A stretch of 33,168 nucleotides of DNA from Pandoraea horticolens (GCF_902459555.1 NZ_CABPSM010000028.1:1-33168); one strand, 5' to 3'. Positions 24,666 to 32,888 are shown, counted from the stretch's first letter. Numbers and translations are program-made. The notes: generated by a model not told the origin, from the sequence alone.

Positions 24666-25091
24666 ATGAAGGCAGAAAGCACTCGGGGGATTCGAAGGTG
24701 CGTACGCGTTTGGGGAGCCGCAGGCGCAAGCGCCGCCGTGTTGACGCTCGGCGTGACCGGACATGTGAGTGCGGCCGACGATGCGGTGCGCACCACCGGC
24801 GCGTCGGCGGCGGGGCCGCGAGCCGGTTGCGTGGATGTGGAAGTGAATGGACAGCGCTCGCCGTCGTATGACTGTCTGACGAATCAGTTGCAGCCGGCGT
24901 CAGGCCCGCTCGCCGGCGGGCGGGCGCCCGGGCTGGAGTCTGAAGGTATCGCCAACAAGCCTGGCAATCAGATTGGCGGCCAGTTCAACTGGAGCGGTAC
25001 GTCTCAGCGAATGGGAAATGCGTTCGGGAATTCGGCGACACCGCAGCGGCCTGCCGCACCGCCGCCGGCACCGATCATCCCAGGGCGTTGA
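24666..25091 (+). CDS. Small exported protein of unknown function, divergent from TpsB
   Basis: This 141-residue protein starts at the ATG at 24666, just after a GGGGAGG ribosome site; the frame is open upstream but without further support. A basic N-terminus and hydrophobic core (AGASAAVLTLGVTGHVSA-A, about 19-36) form a signal peptide. The mature part starts with acidic/Thr-rich residues, then a short conserved-looking block RAGCVDVEVNGQRSPSYDCL with two cysteines that may pair. It ends in a Gly/Asn/Pro-rich low-complexity tail (NQIGGQFNWSGTSQRMGN, APPPAPIIPGR). I do not recognise a named family. The promoter region shares a motif with the TpsA gene and carries an attenuator-like leader, so it is likely part of the same regulon and could be a periplasmic or surface accessory. 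Confidence 0.78.
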   Translation: MKAESTRGIRRCVRVWGAAGASAAVLTLGVTGHVSAADDAVRTTGASAAGPRAGCVDVEVNGQRSPSYDCLTNQLQPASGPLAGGRAPGLESEGIANKPGNQIGGQFNWSGTSQRMGNAFGNSATPQRPAAPPPAPIIPGR

Positions 25092-25103
25092 TGACAGAAT
25101 CAC

Positions 25104-25119
25104 GACAGCTCACGCTGTC
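25104..25119. terminator. Small hairpin between convergent genes
   Basis: GACAGC, loop TCAC, GCTGTC, located 12 bases after the stop of the small exported gene and overlapping the last codon of the convergent regulator. There is no T-run on either side, so it is at best a weak bidirectional terminator. Confidence 0.25.
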
Positions 25120-25790
25120 TCGCGCCGATGCCGGCCAATTCCGCCGTGATAAAGCGCGGGCGATGTCATGCCGAGCTTGTGGGCCATGATGACGAGATCC
25201 GCGAAGGAGCGTGCCTCCATTTTTCGCATCGCGTTGCCGCGATGGATCTTGACAGTGATTTCGCTGATCCCCAGCTCGTCGGCGATGTGCTTGTTCATGC
25301 GCCCCGCCGCCACGAGCGCCATGACCTCGCGTTCGCGCTGAGAGAGCCGTTGCGCGCGGCCGGCAACGTCGGTACTGGCGCGCTCTCGTGCCAGACGCTG
25401 TCGATCCCGCGCGAGTGCCGTCCCTACGGCCTCGAGCAATACGCTATCGGGAAACGGCCAGGTCAGGAAGTCGATGGCGCCCGCCTTCATCCCCCGAACG
25501 CTCGTTGCCACGTCCGTATGACCGGCGACGAAGACCACGGGGGTCGGGTCTTGCACCGTAATCAGCGCCTCTTGCAGGGCGAGACCGCCACCGGTCGCGC
25601 CGAGATCCGCCCCCAGCACCAGACAACCTGGCCCGCCAACCCGTTCACTCGCAAGAAACGACGACGCAGACGAAAATCCGCGTGCGCGACGACCGGCGGC
25701 CGAAAGCAACGCACAAAGCGCGTCGTTTTCCGCCACGTCGTCGACGACGACGTAGACATTCGCGGTATCGCTGTTGGGAAGTCCGTTCAT
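25110..25790 (-). CDS. FixJ/NarL-like regulator with degenerate receiver domain
   Basis: This 226-residue protein starts at the ATG at 25790; a -10-like TATACT at 25828-25823 just upstream supports this over the longer open frame reaching 26099. The receiver domain (about 10-128) keeps the acidic pair (Asp17-Asp18, VVVDD). The phospho-acceptor position reads CLVLGADL with Gly60 instead of Asp. The switch Thr/Ser is Ala89 (VVFVAGH), and the conserved Lys is Trp111 (FLTWPF). The C-terminal LuxR-type helix-turn-helix (about 147-208, LSQREREVMALVAAGRMNKHIADELGISEITVKIHRGNAMRKM) is intact. It should bind DNA but cannot be switched by normal phosphorylation, so it may respond to a ligand, a partner or its own level. 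It diverges from the hydrolase operon at 26034 and converges on the small exported gene. No histidine kinase is adjacent. Confidence 0.88.
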   Translation of the reverse strand: MNGLPNSDTANVYVVVDDVAENDALCALLSAAGRRARGFSSASSFLASERVGGPGCLVLGADLGATGGGLALQEALITVQDPTPVVFVAGHTDVATSVRGMKAGAIDFLTWPFPDSVLLEAVGTALARDRQRLARERASTDVAGRAQRLSQREREVMALVAAGRMNKHIADELGISEITVKIHRGNAMRKMEARSFADLVIMAHKLGMTSPALYHGGIGRHRRETA

Positions 25791-25822
25791 GCAGGTGGCA
25801 CGGTCATGATTCGATGCCGCCG

Positions 25823-25828
25823 AGTATA
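25823..25828 (-). promoter_or_regulatory. -10-like element of the degenerate-receiver regulator
   Basis: TATACT on the minus strand matches the sigma-70 -10 at 5 of 6 positions, about 33 bases upstream of the chosen ATG. No good -35 is seen 16-18 bases further. A palindrome GCACG-AA-CGTGC at 25862-25873 lies above it and could be an operator. Confidence 0.35.
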
Positions 25829-26033
25829 CGTCAGCCGCGAGTTGCACGACATCGTTGAATAGCACGAACGTGCGCACTATTTTCGACATGCATCGGCGGC
25901 AGACCCGCGCCAGCTCTGGCGTTGCGGCACTAATACGAAGGGACGATGGAAGTCTCCAGACGGAACGCATAGGCTCATAGAGGGCCGCGTCCGGTGCCTG
26001 TGCGTCCCGCCCTATTCCCCTCCGGAGCCCTCC

Positions 26034-26723
26034 ATGTCCAATCCCAAGCTCGAAGTCCTCACTCCACAGAACAGCCAGCTCATCTTCATCGACCATCAAC
26101 CGCAGATGGCTTTTGGCGTTCAGTCGATGGATCGTCAGGCACTCAAGAACAACACGGTGGGCCTGGCCAAGGCCGCGCGTATTTTCAACATTCCGACGAC
26201 GATCACGACGGTAGAGTCCGAATCGTTCTCGGGTTACACCTATCCGGAACTGCTCGACGTCTTCCCGGACCAGAAGCTGCTCGAGCGCACCTCGATGAAT
26301 TCATGGGACGATCAGAAGGTGCGCGATGCGCTCGCTGCCAACGGCCGCAAGAAGGTCGTCGTGGCCGGATTGTGGACGGAAGTCTGCAATACCACCTTCG
26401 CGCTGTGCGCCATGCTCGAAGGCGGCTACGAAATTTATATGGTCGCCGACGCTTCGGGCGGCACATCGAAGGAGGCTCATGACTACGCCATGCAACGCAT
26501 GGTGCAGGCAGGTGTCGTGCCCATGACATGGCAACAGGTGTTGCTGGAGTGGCAGCGCGATTGGGCACACCGCGACACGTACGACGCGGTGATGAATCTC
26601 GTCAAGGAACATTCCGGCGCGTACGGCATGGGTGTCGATTACGCCTACACGATGGTCCACAAAGCGGCCCAGCGTACCGCGACGCCGCACGAAGCGATTC
26701 CGGCCGTTCCGGCAAAACGTTGA
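26034..26723 (+). CDS. Isochorismatase-family cysteine hydrolase (YcaC-like)
   Basis: This 229-residue cytosolic hydrolase has the isochorismatase fold. Asp20 (IFIDHQPQ) and the nucleophile Cys118 (GLWTEVCNTTFALCA) are in the expected places. The position of the third catalytic residue has Arg85 (ERTSMNSWDD), as in the YcaC-like branch rather than nicotinamidases with lysine. Family members cleave amide or vinyl-ether bonds; the substrate here is unknown. ATG at 26034 follows CCGGAG. It is the first gene of an operon, 14 bp before the amidohydrolase. The pairing of a cysteine hydrolase with an amidohydrolase suggests degradation of a small amide-containing compound. Confidence 0.93.
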   Translation: MSNPKLEVLTPQNSQLIFIDHQPQMAFGVQSMDRQALKNNTVGLAKAARIFNIPTTITTVESESFSGYTYPELLDVFPDQKLLERTSMNSWDDQKVRDALAANGRKKVVVAGLWTEVCNTTFALCAMLEGGYEIYMVADASGGTSKEAHDYAMQRMVQAGVVPMTWQQVLLEWQRDWAHRDTYDAVMNLVKEHSGAYGMGVDYAYTMVHKAAQRTATPHEAIPAVPAKR

Positions 26724-26737
26724 TCGGAGAGACGCCC

Positions 26738-28597
26738 ATGACCGCCTCCACGCCCGACCTCATTCTGGTCAACGGCAAGTTCGCTACACTCGACCGCGCC
26801 AATCCGCAAGCCGATGCCGTTGCACTCACCGGCGCAACCTTCACCGCCGTGGGCACACGCGACGAAGTGATGCGTCTGGCCGGCAGCGGTACCAAGGTCA
26901 TCGACCTGCAGGGCCGCCGTGTCATTCCCGGACTGATCGACAGTCACATGCACATCATCCGGGGTGGCCTGAACTACAACATGGAGTTGCGCTGGGACGG
27001 CGTTCGTTCGCTGGCCGACGCCATGCGCATGTTGAAGGACCAGGTCGACCGGACGCCCGCGCCGCAATGGGTTCGCGTGGTGGGCGGGTTCACCGAACAT
27101 CAATTCGCCGAGAAGCGTCTGCCGACCATCGACGAACTGAACGCCATCGCTCCCGACACGCCGGTGTTCATCCTGCACCTGTACGACCGCGCGATACTCA
27201 ACGGCGCCGCACTGCGCACCGTGGGCTACACGAAAGACACGCCCAACCCGCCGGGCGGCGAGATCGTGCGCGACGCGTCGGGCAATCCGACCGGATTGCT
27301 GCTCGCCAAGCCGAACGCGACCATTCTCTACGCCACGCTGGCGAAAGGCCCGAAGCTACCGCCCGAGTATCAGAAGAACTCGACGCGCCATTTCATGCGC
27401 GAGGTGAACCGCCTCGGTGTGACCGGCGTGATCGACGCGGGCGGCGGGTTCCAGAATTACCCCGAGGACTACAGCATCATCGAGGAACTGCACCGCGAAG
27501 GTCAGCTCACGGTGCGCCTGGCCTACAACCTGTTCACGCAGAAGCCCAAAGCCGAACTCGCAGACTTCAGCCAGTGGGTCAAGCAAGTCAGCCCCGGCCA
27601 GGGAGACGACGTCTATCGTCATAACGGCGCAGGTGAAATGCTCGTGTACACGGCGGCCGACTTCGAGGACTTCCGTGTCGAGCGCCCCGAGATGCCACCG
27701 TCCATGGAGACCGATCTCGAACCGGTCGTGCGGCTGCTCGCAGAGAACCGTTGGCCGTGGCGTCTGCACGCCACCTACGACGAAACCATTTCCCGCGCCC
27801 TCGACGTCTACGAAAAGGTCGCCAAGGACATCCCGTTCGACGGCCTGAACTGGTTCTTCGATCACGCCGAGACCATCTCAGACCGCAACATCGACCGCAT
27901 CGCGGCCCTTGGCGGCGGTATCGCCGTGCAGCACCGCATGGCCTACCAAGGCGAGTATTTTGTCGAGCGCTACGGTGCCAAAGCCGCCGAAGCCACGCCG
28001 CCGATCAAGAAGATGCTCGAGAAGGGCGTCAAGGTCGGCGCAGGCACCGACGCCACGCGCGTGGCCTCGTACAACCCGTGGGTATCGCTGTACTGGCTGA
28101 CCACGGGCAAGACCGTGGGCGGGCTTCGCATGTCCGCGCCCGGCAATCTGCTCGACCGCAACGACGCCTTGCGTCTTTGGACGGAGGCCAACACCTGGTT
28201 CTCGTCGGAAATCGGCAAAAAGGGGCAGATCAAAGTCGGGCAACTCGCCGATCTGGCGGTGCTCTCCGCCGACTATTTCAGCGTGCCGGAAGATGAGATT
28301 CAGGACATCACGTCGGTGCTCACGCTGCTGGGCGGCAAGGTCGTCTATGGCGACGGTGACTTCGGCGGCTATGCCCCCGAGATACCGCCTGCCATGCCTG
28401 ACTGGTCGCCTGCCCGTCATGGCGTGGGCTACAAATCTCGTCAGCCGCAGGTGTTGAACGTGAATGCGAGTTGCGCGTGCGCCACGTCGTGCGGTGTGCA
28501 CGGCCATGCGCATACGAGGGCGTGGATGTCCAGCGTACCGGCGTCCGACGAAAGCGGTTTCTGGGGTGCGCTCGGCTGCTCTTGCTGGGCGTTCTGA
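26738..28597 (+). CDS. YtcJ-like metal-dependent amidohydrolase
   Basis: This 619-residue protein is a member of the amidohydrolase superfamily (Amidohydro_3, YtcJ-like). It starts at the ATG at 26738 after GGAGAG. The N-terminal beta-sandwich (LILVNGKFATLDRANPQADA) leads to the metal motif DSHMH with His70 and His72. Later ligands are visible at FFDHAETISDRN, VQHRMAYQ and GAGTDATRVASYNPW. The C-terminal sandwich returns as GQLADLAVLSADYFSVPEDEI. The tail after about residue 570 is longer than in many relatives and ends in the Cys-rich CSCWAF, with a CACATSCGVHGHAH stretch that could bind metal. The enzyme hydrolyses an amide or related bond; the substrate is unknown. It is co-transcribed with the isochorismatase upstream and DoxX downstream (27 bp). 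Confidence 0.93.
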   Translation: MTASTPDLILVNGKFATLDRANPQADAVALTGATFTAVGTRDEVMRLAGSGTKVIDLQGRRVIPGLIDSHMHIIRGGLNYNMELRWDGVRSLADAMRMLKDQVDRTPAPQWVRVVGGFTEHQFAEKRLPTIDELNAIAPDTPVFILHLYDRAILNGAALRTVGYTKDTPNPPGGEIVRDASGNPTGLLLAKPNATILYATLAKGPKLPPEYQKNSTRHFMREVNRLGVTGVIDAGGGFQNYPEDYSIIEELHREGQLTVRLAYNLFTQKPKAELADFSQWVKQVSPGQGDDVYRHNGAGEMLVYTAADFEDFRVERPEMPPSMETDLEPVVRLLAENRWPWRLHATYDETISRALDVYEKVAKDIPFDGLNWFFDHAETISDRNIDRIAALGGGIAVQHRMAYQGEYFVERYGAKAAEATPPIKKMLEKGVKVGAGTDATRVASYNPWVSLYWLTTGKTVGGLRMSAPGNLLDRNDALRLWTEANTWFSSEIGKKGQIKVGQLADLAVLSADYFSVPEDEIQDITSVLTLLGGKVVYGDGDFGGYAPEIPPAMPDWSPARHGVGYKSRQPQVLNVNASCACATSCGVHGHAHTRAWMSSVPASDESGFWGALGCSCWAF

Positions 28598-28624
28598 TCG
28601 CAGTCGCATCAGTCGAGGTCCGTC

Positions 28625-29077
28625 ATGGCCACTGTCTTGCCGTCCTCCGACCCCTCGCCGCCCTTGGGGCACGAGGGGATTTCGCTGCCGGGTTGGGCCT
28701 ATTGGCTCGCCCTGCTGCTGTTGTGCAGTGCCTATTTGCAGGGCGGCATCGACAAGGCCCTGGATTTTCCAGCCGCCATTGCCGAGATGAATCACTTCGG
28801 GCTGGCGCCCGCCGCGCCGTTTGCGGCGGCGGTCATCGCGCTTGAAATCGGGGCGTCGCTGCTCATCCTCACCGGCCGGTGGCGCTGGCTGGGTGCGCTG
28901 GTGCTGGCGGCATTCACCTTGGCGGCATCGTTCATGGCCAACCGATTCTGGGCCGCGCCGCCAGGCGAGCGCGTCATGCTCGCCAATGCCTTTTTCGAGC
29001 ACCTCGGGCTCGTTGGCGGCTTTATCGCGGTCGCCTGGTACGACCTTAGAACGCGCCCGTCGCGGAGAACGTCATGA
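28625..29077 (+). CDS. DoxX-family membrane protein
   Basis: This 150-residue inner-membrane protein has four hydrophobic segments (WAYWLALLLLCSAYLQGGIDK, FAAAVIALEIGASLLILTG, WLGALVLAAFTLAASFM, HLGLVGGFIAVAW) and the DoxX pattern (GGIDKALDF, NRFW...). Family members are linked to redox or respiratory functions, but no reaction can be assigned. ATG at 28625 follows GAGGTC. Its stop overlaps the XapX start (ATGA), so the two are coupled. It is the third gene of the hydrolase operon. Confidence 0.9.
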   Translation: MATVLPSSDPSPPLGHEGISLPGWAYWLALLLLCSAYLQGGIDKALDFPAAIAEMNHFGLAPAAPFAAAVIALEIGASLLILTGRWRWLGALVLAAFTLAASFMANRFWAAPPGERVMLANAFFEHLGLVGGFIAVAWYDLRTRPSRRTS

Positions 29078-29355
29078 AGCTATATCTTGTCTCGCTCGGT
29101 GTCGGCGTGCTCGTCGGCATCATCTATGGCGGCCTCGGAGTGCGCTCACCCGCGCCCCCTGCGATCGCGCTCCTCGGGCTGCTCGGCATGCTGATCGGCG
29201 AGCAGGTCGTGCCCCCCGTCAAGCGTCTGCTGGCGGGCGAGCCGGTCAATCTCGTCTGGTTCCATCGCGAGTGCGTGCCGAAGATCACCGGCCTGCCCGG
29301 GCCGGTGGCGCAAGCGGATAAGGCGGAAAGCACGACCGAGTCGCCGAAGGCCTGA
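29074..29355 (+). CDS. XapX-domain (DUF1427) protein
   Basis: This 93-residue protein carries two hydrophobic segments that make up the XapX domain (MKLYLVSLGVGVLVGIIYG and PPAIALLGLLGMLIGEQVVP). A soluble tail follows that contains WFHRECVPKITG and ends in a charged Ser/Thr-rich stretch. XapX domains occur in small membrane proteins of unknown function. The ATG is read from the ATGA overlap with DoxX. It is the last gene of the operon; 84 bp separate it from the convergent gene, with no clear terminator. Confidence 0.88.
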   Translation: MKLYLVSLGVGVLVGIIYGGLGVRSPAPPAIALLGLLGMLIGEQVVPPVKRLLAGEPVNLVWFHRECVPKITGLPGPVAQADKAESTTESPKA

Positions 29356-29439
29356 GCGTCCGCCGAGCGCGATCCCGGGCTACGGGCTTACGTCTGCTCC
29401 TCGGGCGCTGGACTGGGCGCGACTGACGTCTTCGCGTGG

Positions 29440-30042
29440 CTACGCTCCGATGCCATATTGGCGAATCAGACCGCGCACACGATCCTTGTCCGCGTCGGGA
29501 ATCCGATCCAGCCCGATGTATTCCCAGAACTCCTCGGCGGCCGCCATCCCCTCCTCGCCATCGGCGAGCAGGCACGCCAGCGCATCCGTACGGTAGCGCG
29601 CGGGTAGCACATCGATAGACAGGATCAGCGCGTCCATGACACGCTGCCTACGGCTGCGTTTGAAAAAGTGTTCCGTGATGTCGTTGACGAACTGCGACCA
29701 CGCGTCGGATTGACTGCCGGCCTTGGCTGCGGCGGCCCATCTGCCCAGCAACGCCATGTTCTGCTTCAAAGGCTCTCGGAAAAACGCGAAGTCTGCCGCC
29801 GGCCCCTGGTCCGCTACGTCGAGCAGATTTCTGACTGACGTCAGTGGCAAATGACCTGGCAGGCCGGGCTCGCGGATTCGCACCGCTGTGGCAGCGAATG
29901 GCGACAGGAGCTTACCTGCTGCCTTGAGTTCAACCGTCTGAAGATCCGCGTTGAAACGCTCATGTCGATGGCGTGGATGCGGATTCGCGACAGGATGGGT
30001 CATCGGGGCAGTGCCGATCGTTGCGATGCCTATGGGGTTCAT
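29440..30042 (-). CDS. Hypothetical protein
   Basis: This 200-residue protein starts at the ATG at 30042 after TGGAG; the frame is open 21 codons further without support. I do not recognise the family. The N-terminus is polar with many His/Arg/Pro (about 14-35), so no signal peptide is expected. The C-terminal two-thirds is helical and charged (FFREPLKQNMALLGRWAAAA, AWSQFVNDITEHFFKRSRRQ, EEFWEYIGLDRIPDADKDRV), with no membrane segment. It follows the AAA ATPase gene on the same strand after 111 bp, so the two may be a functional pair. A secreted effector is possible from the helical, polar build, but there is no real support for it. Confidence 0.7.
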   Translation of the reverse strand: MNPIGIATIGTAPMTHPVANPHPRHRHERFNADLQTVELKAAGKLLSPFAATAVRIREPGLPGHLPLTSVRNLLDVADQGPAADFAFFREPLKQNMALLGRWAAAAKAGSQSDAWSQFVNDITEHFFKRSRRQRVMDALILSIDVLPARYRTDALACLLADGEEGMAAAEEFWEYIGLDRIPDADKDRVRGLIRQYGIGA

Positions 30043-30153
30043 CGTCGGGCTCCATCGGAAGTAGAGATGGCATCCTGCCAGCGCCCCGGCGTTGTGTTTT
30101 GCCATACCGGCCGCAGGCTTGCACTTTCGACGAAGCCCGGCGGGCGCCCAGCG

Positions 30154-31347
30154 TTACTTGCCGTTGTCTGCCCAACGCCAGGCGGGCCGTTCGAGCACGC
30201 GCTGGCCCAGAATCGTCGTGGCCGAAAACGCTTTCTCGAGCGTAATGGCGTTGCACTCCGGATCGTCCTCGAGCGCCGCCGCAAGCCGATGCGAGTGCGA
30301 GACGATCCATAGCTGCGAATGTTTCGCTGCGCGTCGGATCAAACGCCCCAAGGCGGGCATCAGGTCGGGATGCAGGCTCGCCTCCGGTTCGTTGAGTACC
30401 ATTAACTCCGGCGGACGCGCCGTGAGGAGTGCGGCGATGAGCAGCAGATAGCGCAGCGTCCCATCGGACAACTCCGCCGCGCTCAGGGGGCGCAACAAGC
30501 CGTGCTGATGAAAGGCCAGCGAAAACAGCCCTCCCGACTGCGCATCGATCTCGACATGCGCGCCAGGAAAGGCGTCGGCGACGGCTTCGTCGAGGGCAGT
30601 CTGGTCGCCGATCTCGCGGATCGTTTGCCACGCTGCCGCAAGATCGCGGCCGTCCTGATGCAGCACACTCGTGCGCGTACCGATCTGCGGCGCGCGCGCG
30701 GGGGCGTCGACGTCCGTTCGGAAGTGATCGTAGAAGCGCCAGTCGCGCATGCGCTCGCGCACGGTGAACACTTCCGGGCATGCGGCGTCATTCGCGATGT
30801 GAGAGAAAAGGCTTTCATAGCGCGGCAAACTGCTCGTGAGAATGTCCCAATCTTTGCCTGTCTTGCGACGCACCACACCGCCGTCACGGTCGACGAGCGT
30901 GTTGACCGGGCGCAGAAAGTCCCCCGCCCACAGGCTTTCCCGCTTGAACTCAGGGTCCAGCGCAAAGGCGGAAGCGGGGCCCGAACCGACATATCCCATG
31001 CAGACGGCATAGCCGAAGCTGTCGCTGCTGAACCCGAGTCGTAGCCGCGCCGGCTTACGACGCGGGCCGCCTTCCACGGGCACCTCCCCGCGCCGCATGC
31101 GCTCGCTGATCTCTTCCGGGCCTGCCCACATCACCGAATTCAGTCCACCTTCGCGCGCGAGCGGCGCGACGATTCCATCCCTGGCGGTGCTCGCCAGCAG
31201 CCGCAGCGCGCGGTAAAGGTTCGATTTCCCGCTACCGTTGGCGCCGCTGATGACGTTCAGTCGCGTCAACGGCATGACAAGCGACTGAATGGAACGATAG
31301 TTGTCGATGGCGAGAGCGCTCAGCATGGCAGGATTCAGGAGTGACAT
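30154..31347 (-). CDS. AAA-family (AAA_21/RecF-like) ATPase
   Basis: This 397-residue soluble ATPase belongs to the SMC/RecF-like AAA group. Walker A is GANGSGKS at 35-42, preceded by the typical opening LSALAIDNYRSIQSLVMPL. Near the C-terminus lie the signature LSDGTLRYLLLIAALL, Walker B LMVLNEPEASLHPDLM with its catalytic glutamate, and the downstream histidine switch in WIVSHSHRLAAAL. The middle insert is variable. No TOPRIM domain is seen, so it is not a full OLD nuclease. Such proteins often work in phage defence or DNA repair with a neighbouring effector; the adjacent hypothetical gene is a candidate partner. ATG at 31347 is taken; 31326 is a possible alternative, and neither has a good ribosome site. 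Confidence 0.9.
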   Translation of the reverse strand: MSLLNPAMLSALAIDNYRSIQSLVMPLTRLNVISGANGSGKSNLYRALRLLASTARDGIVAPLAREGGLNSVMWAGPEEISERMRRGEVPVEGGPRRKPARLRLGFSSDSFGYAVCMGYVGSGPASAFALDPEFKRESLWAGDFLRPVNTLVDRDGGVVRRKTGKDWDILTSSLPRYESLFSHIANDAACPEVFTVRERMRDWRFYDHFRTDVDAPARAPQIGTRTSVLHQDGRDLAAAWQTIREIGDQTALDEAVADAFPGAHVEIDAQSGGLFSLAFHQHGLLRPLSAAELSDGTLRYLLLIAALLTARPPELMVLNEPEASLHPDLMPALGRLIRRAAKHSQLWIVSHSHRLAAALEDDPECNAITLEKAFSATTILGQRVLERPAWRWADNGK

Positions 31348-31835
31348 TCGGAAGTTCGCACCATACCCGGTTGCGCGACGTTGGACACGAGCCTTCCCAG
31401 CCTCCCACTGTCACGCACGTGCGCAGATATCCCTCTACAACATTCAGCTCGATTCTCAGAAACGTCGATCTCGCGCGCACGGGTGCCGCGGAAACGCGAT
31501 ATGGGCGCTACAGCGAGCCGGGCGACATCGTGCAGGGAAAGCTCCCGGCGCGAAACGACGTCAACGTCACATAGCAAACGTTCGCCGCATTTTGGGCGAA
31601 AGCTACACGACTCTGGGGGCCGGCGCGAACCGTCCGGATGTGATGGCGGAAGGACGTATCGGGTACGCGAGCACCGACATCACGCTCAAGGCAGGCGCGC
31701 GCGACGGCAGCAGCAGACGCGATGGCGACCTGGGCCGATGCCGTTGGCGGCCTGCGGGGACGCGACGACTTCAACGACAGCATTTTCGTGTCGGGCTCGG
31801 CTATCGCTTTTGAATGACGTGCCGTCAGACCTCGT
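31348..31835. other. 488-bp stretch without an intact gene
   Basis: It lies between the starts/ends of two minus-strand genes. The only notable content is a degraded outer-membrane-protein-like fragment on the plus strand at 31589-31813. The remaining ~240 bases show no supported gene or clear promoter; they should include the AAA ATPase promoter next to 31347. Confidence 0.45.
31589..31813 (+). pseudogene. Possible remnant of an outer-membrane beta-barrel gene
   Basis: One frame reads GESYTTLGAGANRPDVMAEG and then RIGYASTDITLKAGARDG, strand-like and glycine-rich. Toward the end a second frame reads WADAVGGLRGRDDFNDSIF while the first ends in RVGLGYRF with a terminal Phe and stop. Joined across a frameshift these make a typical barrel C-terminus. 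No intact start or signal peptide is seen upstream. It is a decayed fragment at best; chance resemblance is possible. Confidence 0.3.
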
Positions 31836-32888
31836 TCAACCGCTCATGGCGTGATGAGGCCTTTGCACTGCCGGGGGCGTGCGGAAGGCTGCGAAATGTG
31901 TCGACAGTTGGCCGGTACCGTCCACCGGCGGTGCGACGAAATGCCCCTGCTCGCGCGCGTCGTCCGGTGTCACGCCAAAACTCGCGACGAATGCCTTGCG
32001 AAATTTCCCCATGTCCGAAAAACCGAATTCGTTGGCGATTTTCGCCGTCGTCCAGGTGCCTCTGCTCGGGTCGATGAGCGCTCGATAGCTGGCGTTAAGA
32101 CGCCGGCTGCGGATGACGTTGACGATGCCGCCGTCCTCGGCAAACGCGCGGTACAGATGAGCGCGCGAGATGCGAAAGTGCTGCGTGAGAAGCTCCGGCC
32201 CGAGTTCCGGGTGCGATAGGTGTTTCTCAATGAAAACGAGCAGGCGTTCGCGCAATGCCCGGCCAAGCACTGATTTCGGCTCGGCTTGTGCTAACGGTGC
32301 GTTGACAAGACCCGCCGTGAGTAGCGCGGTCAGGGCGTCCTGCACGGCGATGCCCTCGCTGGCCGACAAGTCCGCCGACACCGTATGCAGGCCTTTCAGA
32401 TACTCCACAAGCAGACGCGTAATCGGTTGCCCGGCCTTGAGCACGATCCCGTGCAAATCACGACCGCCCAGCAGTTTCTCGATGCCCGCGCGCGGTACCG
32501 TCGTCGCCAGTCGCATGCCTGCATCGACCTCGCATTCATAGGTGCGGGCCAGATCAATGATGCAAATGCCCCCCGGCGCGGCCACGACATCCCGTCCTGC
32601 GAAGTTGCCATGAATCGAGCCCGCCATCAGCACATGAACGAGGTAGTGATCGAGCCCGCCCTGCGCAATGGTCCGTTTGTCGCGCACGTAACGCTGGGCG
32701 TTGAATTTTGTCGAACCCAACGTCAATCCGGCCATATGGCGAATCAACATGGTCCCTTCGAGAGGCGGGGCATCCGCGTGCGAGGCACGCAGTGTCTCGC
32801 AGAACGGCCGTGTAACCTCGCGCCAGTAGTCGTCACGTCGCGATGGCTCGATTAAGTCGGTCGAAATACGGATGTCCGTGTGTGCCAT
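31836..32888 (-). CDS. AraC-family transcriptional regulator (AraC-binding-like type)
   Basis: This 350-residue protein has an N-terminal domain of the AraC-binding-like (cupin-related) type (about 20-200, with YLVHVLMAGSIHGNF and GGICIIDLARTYECEV) and a C-terminal AraC/XylS DNA-binding domain (about 225-325). The second helix-turn-helix is clear: TTAKIANEFGFSDMGKFRKAFVASFGVTPDDAR. The layout resembles regulators of aromatic or other catabolic genes. ATG at 32888 follows AAGGGGAG. Its target is not adjacent; the hydrolase operon at 26034-29355 is the only catabolic-looking candidate in the window, and that link is weak. Confidence 0.92.
   Translation of the reverse strand: MAHTDIRISTDLIEPSRRDDYWREVTRPFCETLRASHADAPPLEGTMLIRHMAGLTLGSTKFNAQRYVRDKRTIAQGGLDHYLVHVLMAGSIHGNFAGRDVVAAPGGICIIDLARTYECEVDAGMRLATTVPRAGIEKLLGGRDLHGIVLKAGQPITRLLVEYLKGLHTVSADLSASEGIAVQDALTALLTAGLVNAPLAQAEPKSVLGRALRERLLVFIEKHLSHPELGPELLTQHFRISRAHLYRAFAEDGGIVNVIRSRRLNASYRALIDPSRGTWTTAKIANEFGFSDMGKFRKAFVASFGVTPDDAREQGHFVAPPVDGTGQLSTHFAAFRTPPAVQRPHHAMSG

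Noticed and set aside
30154-31347. OLD-family nuclease
   Set aside because: No TOPRIM domain is visible after the ATPase core.
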